A DNA stretch of 64,000 nucleotides from Faecalibacterium prausnitzii (GTDB taxonomy: Bacteria; Bacillota; Clostridia; Oscillospirales; Ruminococcaceae): the NCBI RefSeq assembly GCF_019967995.1, contig NZ_CP065377.1, forward strand, positions 1-64,000. The letters are read 5' to 3'. Every line of letters starts with the position of its first letter. The stretch's first letter is position 1. Below, piece after piece: positions 59,993 to 64,000 of this stretch. The notes under the pieces are model-generated. The model had not been told where the DNA came from. It made no database searches and saw nothing but the letters and a program-made list of their open reading frames with translations. Position numbers and translations under genes: made by a program.

Positions 59993-60835
59993 ATGATGGA
60001 CTCTAATCAGGTTCTACAGTTAAAAGCCGTTTTTGACGGGATTGTACATACCACAGAAGATGGTACGGAATTTTGGTATGCACGTGAGCTGCAAACGGTT
60101 TTAGGTTATAATCGCTGGGAATATTTTGACTTGGCTGTGAAAAAAGCTGTTACATCAGCAGAAAATTCAGGATGTACTGTAACAGACCATTTTCGGGGCG
60201 CCCCGAAAATGGTCCAAATCGGTAGCGGCGCAACGCGTGAAGTTGCAGATTATATGCTCACGCGGTATGCCTGCTATTTGATTGCCCAGAACGGTGATCC
60301 GCGAAAGCCTGAGATTGCTTTTGCACAGGCATACTTTGCCTTACAGACACGTAAGCAGGAACTAATTGAACAGCGCATTTCTGATTTGAATAGGGTGCAG
60401 CAGCGTCAGCAGCTGCGTACGTCTGAAAAACGGCTTTCTCAAAACATCTATGAACGTGGTGTAGATGACCGTGGTTTTGCACGGATTCGCTCAAAGGGCG
60501 ACAGTGCACTGTTTGGCGGGCGGACAACAGAAGAAATGAAGATACAGTATGGAGTGAAGAGTGGACCGCTTGCGGATGTTCTCCCGCCTGTTACTCTGGC
60601 TGCAAAGAACCTTGCAACAGAGATGACAAACCTCAATGTTGAACAAAAAGATCTTCAGGGAGAAAGCTCTATCACGCATGAACATGTCCAAAACAATTCA
60701 AGTGTTCGTTCGATGCTTTTAGGTCGTGGTATTCGGCCTGAGGATCTTCCGCCAGAAGAGGACATTAAAAAGCTGGAACGCAGATTGAAGTCTGAAGAAA
60801 AGAAACTTGCCAAAGGGAAAGACGTTCTAAAATGA
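59993..60835 (+). CDS. DinD-like DNA-damage-inducible protein
   Basis: The 280-residue protein resembles E. coli DinD: N-terminal BRO/KilA-like segment (FWYARELQTVLGYNRWEYFDLAVKKA), GATREVADYMLTRYACYLIAQNGDPRKPEIAFAQAYFALQTRKQEL, and a C-terminal helical tail. DinD inhibits RecA-mediated strand exchange in E. coli. No LexA site is visible upstream here. Tandem ATG codons at 59993 and 59996 follow AAGGAAG. It overlaps the next gene by four bases. Confidence 0.85.
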   Translation: MMDSNQVLQLKAVFDGIVHTTEDGTEFWYARELQTVLGYNRWEYFDLAVKKAVTSAENSGCTVTDHFRGAPKMVQIGSGATREVADYMLTRYACYLIAQNGDPRKPEIAFAQAYFALQTRKQELIEQRISDLNRVQQRQQLRTSEKRLSQNIYERGVDDRGFARIRSKGDSALFGGRTTEEMKIQYGVKSGPLADVLPPVTLAAKNLATEMTNLNVEQKDLQGESSITHEHVQNNSSVRSMLLGRGIRPEDLPPEEDIKKLERRLKSEEKKLAKGKDVLK

Positions 60836-61062
60836 CTTGCCCACTTTGCAAGGGCGAAATGAAACCCGGCACGACCATTCACACAGTTCAGCTGAAGAAC
60901 TGTGTCGTGGTCATCAAGAATGTGCCCTGCCTGAAGTGTGAACAGTGCGGCGAGGTCGTTCTGTCAGCTGACACGGTGGAGAAGATAGAGCACATCTTGC
61001 AGACGGTCGAAAAGGCCGTGGCAGAGATCACCGTTGTGAACTTCCCTGACTGCGCGGCATAA
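60832..61062 (+). CDS. YgiT-type zinc-finger protein
   Basis: The 76-residue protein has two CxxC pairs (CPLCKGEM and CLKCEQCGEVVLSAD), the zinc finger of YgiT/MqsA antitoxins, but lacks the C-terminal helix-turn-helix of MqsA. Such stand-alone domains occur in mobile regions, often next to small toxins; no MqsR-like toxin is seen. It is translationally coupled to the DinD gene (ATGA overlap). Confidence 0.85.
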   Translation: MTCPLCKGEMKPGTTIHTVQLKNCVVVIKNVPCLKCEQCGEVVLSADTVEKIEHILQTVEKAVAEITVVNFPDCAA

Positions 61063-61527
61063 GCCCGCCGGGGCTGCCAGAGCGTAGATAAGACCACGGT
61101 AAGGAAAACACCCACGGAAAGAAGAAAAGCCCTCGGACACGCGCTGTCGCGGTCTGGGGGCTTTGTCATGCAGCGATTTTGTTGAGGTCAACAGAATCGT
61201 GTGGCTGAAGTGCTGCGCCCGGCGGGTGCTGCACGGTCAAAGGGTTTGGGATGCTGCCCAACAAGTCCTTGCAAGGCAAGGGGCTTTGTACATACAAAGA
61301 CACTGCTTGCAGCGCCTATGGTGGTACCACGGCGCACTGCTTGCCGTGGTTTGGCGCTTCTTTTTTTATAGCTGCCGGAAAATCCGGAAAATTTTGCAGA
61401 CACGGTATGTGCGAAATCGGGAGGCGCTTTATCACCGCTTTACCACCGCTTCACAGTTTGCATGAAACACTGTACTTTCACCGCTGAATCACCGCTGAAC
61501 TGTGTAGCGCGCCCGGCGGGGTGCAGG
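61063..61527. other. Spacer with terminator and paired CACCGCT repeats
   Basis: AAAGCCC-TCGGAC and GTCTGG-GGGCTTT (61125-61137 with 61151-61164) form the terminator of the DinD operon. From 61165 to 61430 nothing is recognised. CACCGCT then occurs as two pairs, each 11 bases apart: 61433/61444 and 61479/61490, the latter followed by GAA. Confidence 0.6.
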
Positions 61528-62406
61528 TCAGATGATGGCAGAGATTCCGTACAACTCGACCAGCTCGCGCACATGCTCCTCGTATTTCTTCACCTGTTCG
61601 TCCCAGTATTCCACCGTGCGTTCCTGAACGCTGCCATAGCGGTTCCATGCGTTCCAGCCGGTGCCGCGCCATGCTCTGGTAGTGATCACATCATCATGCC
61701 AACGCTGGATAGAGGACAGGCCTTTTATTTTGCGGATTGCTTTAACCTCGATCTGACGCACGCGCTCGGCCTGTACACCAAGTTCCACGCCAACGGCCCG
61801 GAGGCTCTTTTCGTCATAGTAACGACTGCGTAAAACAGTTGCTTCCCGCTCGGTCAGATGTTGCGTCATGGCTGTTTCAAGGGCTGTGTGCAACTCCTCG
61901 GTGTAAACACCATCCTCTGCCTGTTGAAACGCCTGTGTAGCCGCTGGGTCTTCGATGGTCTCCCCTTTGGTGCTGCTGCCTTCGTCCGATTCATCAAGAC
62001 GAATGTCAAGACTGCTGCACTCGTTCAGTGGGTTTGCAGATACAGCCACGCGCCTGCCGTCATCGGTGGTGACACCCCGTGTGTGCTCTCCACAGGTGGC
62101 GGTGCGAATCTGCTTCAACAGTGCGTAGCTCAAATACGTTGTGAAACTGCCCTGTTCTTCGTTGTAGTGCTTGGCAGCATAGTCCACCGCAAAATAACCT
62201 TCCTGCACAAGATCATCAAAAGACAGGCCTGCACTATCGGCAACGGGCTTGTTCTTCTCATACCATTGCCACAGCTGCCGCCGTACAAAGCCCTTGTTGA
62301 CCTCCCACAGCTGGCCCAGTGCAAAGCTGTTCCCGGCGGCTGCCAGAGCAGCAAGGGCTGCGTTTGTGGCCTGCTGGTCGGTCTGCTTTGGTCGATTCTG
62401 CTCCAT
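61528..62406 (-). CDS. Sigma-70 family RNA polymerase sigma factor of the element
   Basis: The 292-residue protein has a sigma-2 region (LSFDDLVQEGYFAVDYAAKHYNEEQGSFTTYLSYALLKQIR) and a sigma-4 region (LTEREATVLRSRYYDEKSLRAVGVELGVQAERVRQIEVKAIRKIKG), with a long acidic insertion between them and a 70-residue aromatic C-terminal extension. It probably directs transcription of element genes. The ATG at 62406 follows AAGGATG; a GTG at 62445 would add thirteen residues. The CACCGCT and CGCACA repeat pairs around it may belong to its regulation. Confidence 0.87.
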   Translation of the reverse strand: MEQNRPKQTDQQATNAALAALAAAGNSFALGQLWEVNKGFVRRQLWQWYEKNKPVADSAGLSFDDLVQEGYFAVDYAAKHYNEEQGSFTTYLSYALLKQIRTATCGEHTRGVTTDDGRRVAVSANPLNECSSLDIRLDESDEGSSTKGETIEDPAATQAFQQAEDGVYTEELHTALETAMTQHLTEREATVLRSRYYDEKSLRAVGVELGVQAERVRQIEVKAIRKIKGLSSIQRWHDDVITTRAWRGTGWNAWNRYGSVQERTVEYWDEQVKKYEEHVRELVELYGISAII

Positions 62407-62890
62407 TGCTACATCCTTCCTTTTTTCGTGCGCATTTTTGTTCACAATGAGAGTTTATTGACACGATACGCGGGCGCGTATGACTGTGTGAACAAACTAC
62501 GCACCTCGCCTTTTTTAGTGCGCACAAACGCGCACATTGACGTTCTCTTTTTTTATGCCGCACAAATCCGCACAGACTTCTTTTTTAGGCTGCAAAAACT
62601 CGAATTTATATACACGATAACACGCGCCTGCGGGTAATGTCAACAAAATGCTATTTTACGTCACTTTCGTTCTATAAAATGTCCGCTTTTTTGCCTGTTC
62701 ATCGCCTGCTTGCTCCCTGTACAAATATTAGTCTTTTTCGCCGCTGAACCACCGCTGAAATGCTGTTTTGCGCCGCTTCACCGCCGCTTTCATTCATCAC
62801 ACGGCAACAACGAGAAAAGGCGCACAGGTTGCCCCATGCGCCCGGTGTGTCTCGTGTTTTCTCGTGGTTCGCTCGTTGTTTGGTCGGGGT
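62407..62890. other. Spacer rich in helically phased repeat pairs
   Basis: No gene supported in 484 bases. CGCACA occurs in two pairs, 62521/62531 and 62559/62569, each 10 bases apart, in a region that is AT-rich otherwise and probably holds the sigma-factor promoter. Further on C[AG]CCGCT appears in pairs 62739/62750 and 62771/62782, 11 bases apart, matching the repeats on the other side of the sigma gene. Confidence 0.55.
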
Positions 62891-63391
62891 TCACTGCTGC
62901 GGTTGGTCAACGGCGATATCAAGCACCGGTTTGCCGTATGCGTTGATTGCGGGGATGATTTTCAGTTCCGTGCTGGGAGCCTTGGTGTTGCGCGTGGCCT
63001 GAAACTGCAAAATGATGCCTGCACTGGGGTCGATGCCGTCGGCTGTATCCAGCGGCTTGCAGTTGCCGAAGTAATCTGGCAGCTGTGCAGCAATATCGTC
63101 CGTACTGGGATTGCCGGAAGGGTCAAAGGCCGCGGCTCTGGGGGCTTCATGGATGGTCAGTTCATCCGTGGTAATGGCGGCCTGAAGTTCGGCCGCACGA
63201 TCAAAAGCGTTGTTCTCTGCCAGCTCCACAGCTTCACTCACCGCCAGATATAGCGCATCCTTGGTTTCAGGATCGTTGACCTTTTTGAAAAGCTGGAAGC
63301 ATTCATGCAGCTTGTTCATCAGGGGTTTGCAGTTGGAACGGTCGATAGCTTTGCAAAAAAGTGCATTGTTGTCAGTATGGTTGATGATCAT
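62891..63391 (-). CDS. Hypothetical protein
   Basis: A 166-residue acidic protein (MIINHTDNNALFCKAIDRSNCKPLMNKLHECFQLFKKV...) with helical N-terminal and strand-rich C-terminal parts. No family is recognised. It lies downstream of the DnaB and 55-residue genes on the same strand. AAAGGAC precedes the start. Confidence 0.65.
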   Translation of the reverse strand: MIINHTDNNALFCKAIDRSNCKPLMNKLHECFQLFKKVNDPETKDALYLAVSEAVELAENNAFDRAAELQAAITTDELTIHEAPRAAAFDPSGNPSTDDIAAQLPDYFGNCKPLDTADGIDPSAGIILQFQATRNTKAPSTELKIIPAINAYGKPVLDIAVDQPQQ

Positions 63392-63459
63392 GGAAAAGTC
63401 CTTTCTGTGCCCTTACTGGACACGTTCAAAATCAACACCGCCGGGGTACGGTCGGTGGT

Positions 63460-63627
63460 TCAGCTGTGCATATAGGGCAGCAGCATGTGATAGATCATCT
63501 GCAAGACGTGCAGTGGAATGCTTGGCCCATGCTGCAAGGCTGTTTCAATACATGCGATATACTGCGCACCGGTTGCATCATAATGATACGGCTCCCGGCG
63601 GTGCGGGCGGTTTGGATTGTGTTTCAT
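63460..63627 (-). CDS. Small hypothetical protein (55 residues)
   Basis: A short frame, MKHNPNRPHRREPYHYDATG..., ending in PYMHS. It begins 5 bases after the DnaB gene stop and is preceded by AGAAGGTGAAGCC, a good ribosome binding site at normal spacing, which supports it as a real gene in the operon. It is His/Tyr/Pro-rich with a helical C-terminal half. Function unknown. Confidence 0.6.
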   Translation of the reverse strand: MKHNPNRPHRREPYHYDATGAQYIACIETALQHGPSIPLHVLQMIYHMLLPYMHS

Positions 63628-63631
63628 GGCT

Positions 63632-64000
63632 TCACCTTCTTTCTAACTCGCTTGTGACAGCGAGAAAACGTTGGCGGGGCTTGTCGAAGGTCAGGGGGAT
63701 CTCACCCACACGGCCCTCTTTGTTTTTCGCTAGGACGGCTTGATATTGCTCTCCATCGTCCGAAAGAAGCAGGATAGCGTCTGCGTCCTGTTCCAACTGG
63801 CCAGATTCCTTCAGATCGGCGGCAGAGGGGGCACTGTGGGCGGCGTTGCGGTTGAGCTGAGCCAGAGCTACCACCAAGATTCCGGTGGTCTGTGCCAGCT
63901 CATGCAGGGCAATGGAAATACCCGTTATCTGCTGGTATCGGTCTTTGGCCTTGCCGTCAGAAAGCAGTTGCAAGTAATCGATAAAAACGACCTGCGCTTT
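63632..64000 (-). CDS. Replicative DNA helicase DnaB-like protein, partial
   Basis: The reading frame continues off the window on its 5' side. The visible C-terminal 122 residues contain the RecA-fold Walker B VVFIDYLQLL, ALAQLNRNA (motif 3) and the basic KNKEGRVGEIPLTFD, which identify the DnaB/SPP1 gp40 family. The N-terminal domain and Walker A are not visible. It is the first visible gene of the minus-strand operon and, with the sigma factor, indicates a phage-like replication module. Confidence 0.88.
   Translation of the reverse strand, partial: KAQVVFIDYLQLLSDGKAKDRYQQITGISIALHELAQTTGILVVALAQLNRNAAHSAPSAADLKESGQLEQDADAILLLSDDGEQYQAVLAKNKEGRVGEIPLTFDKPRQRFLAVTSELERR

Larger units (their letters stand above)
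57345..64000. mobile_element. Second integrated element (phage- or ICE-like), runs off the window
   Basis: After attR the genes are again accessory: XRE repressor, small hypotheticals, DinD, YgiT-type zinc finger, sigma factor and DnaB helicase. A four-copy GTGCCT array (57474-57534) just inside could be arm sites of another integrase using the same att. The far end, and any integrase, lie outside the window, so the boundary is inferred. Confidence 0.5.

Overview
The window opens exactly on the dnaA start codon and reads as the replication-origin end of a chromosome from a GC-rich, low-oxygen gut Firmicute. The best guess is Faecalibacterium (F. prausnitzii group): Gram-positive gene order dnaA-dnaN-S4-recF-remB-gyrB-gyrA, a large pyruvate:ferredoxin oxidoreductase, a short 2[4Fe-4S] ferredoxin, split L-serine dehydratase and a FeoA-FeoB fusion. 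The genus is an inference from gene content and base composition; no search was run.

Layout. 1-9.4 kb: replication and supercoiling genes, with DnaA-box-like sites between dnaA and dnaN and palindromic MITE-like repeats on both sides of gyrB. 9.4-13.3 kb: an Mn2+ (yybP-ykoY type) riboswitch ahead of mntP, a Tat/lipobox lipoprotein, a GntR regulator, a pseudouridine synthase and a NUDIX hydrolase. 13.7-20.2 kb: PFOR, a long non-coding stretch with several RNA structures, then mgtE behind a 28-codon leader ORF, then a non-coding block with an ordered array of DnaA-box-like sites. 20.3-29.6 kb: housekeeping genes (rhomboid-like protein, holB, two tandem D,D-carboxypeptidases, gamma-carbonic anhydrase, biotin ligase, phosphodiesterase, rsmI, a tRNA-modifying methyltransferase, ferredoxin, ricT). 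29.9-43.5 kb: a giant RND exporter, galM, galE, feoAB, a MarR-TSUP pair, trigger factor and serine dehydratase.

43.6-57.4 kb is an integrated mobilizable element in the 3' end of tRNA-Arg(ACG). A 45-bp att core is repeated at its far end, and the same triple 11-bp repeat lies near both ends. Its minus-strand module encodes CHC2 primase, SF3 helicase, MobV relaxase, excisionase and tyrosine integrase; a repressor gene diverges from it. Its cargo is a GntR-controlled mannose-family PTS with a sugar-phosphate deglycase (fructoselysine/glucoselysine type), a HAD phosphatase and a YitT membrane protein. From 57.4 kb to the end a second phage- or ICE-like region follows (XRE repressor, DinD, YgiT-type zinc finger, sigma factor, DnaB), apparently stacked on the same att site.

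The most interesting apparently undescribed item is a pair of paralogous small RNA loci (about 17742-17862 and 25112-25235). Each has its own promoter, a 5' hairpin, an unpaired segment complementary to a Shine-Dalgarno plus AUG start region, and a long terminator hairpin whose stem has changed completely between copies while its loop and pairing are kept. Next come the mgtE leader peptide starting MDPD, the DnaA-box array near 20 kb, and the transfer of an Amadori-sugar operon as mobile cargo.
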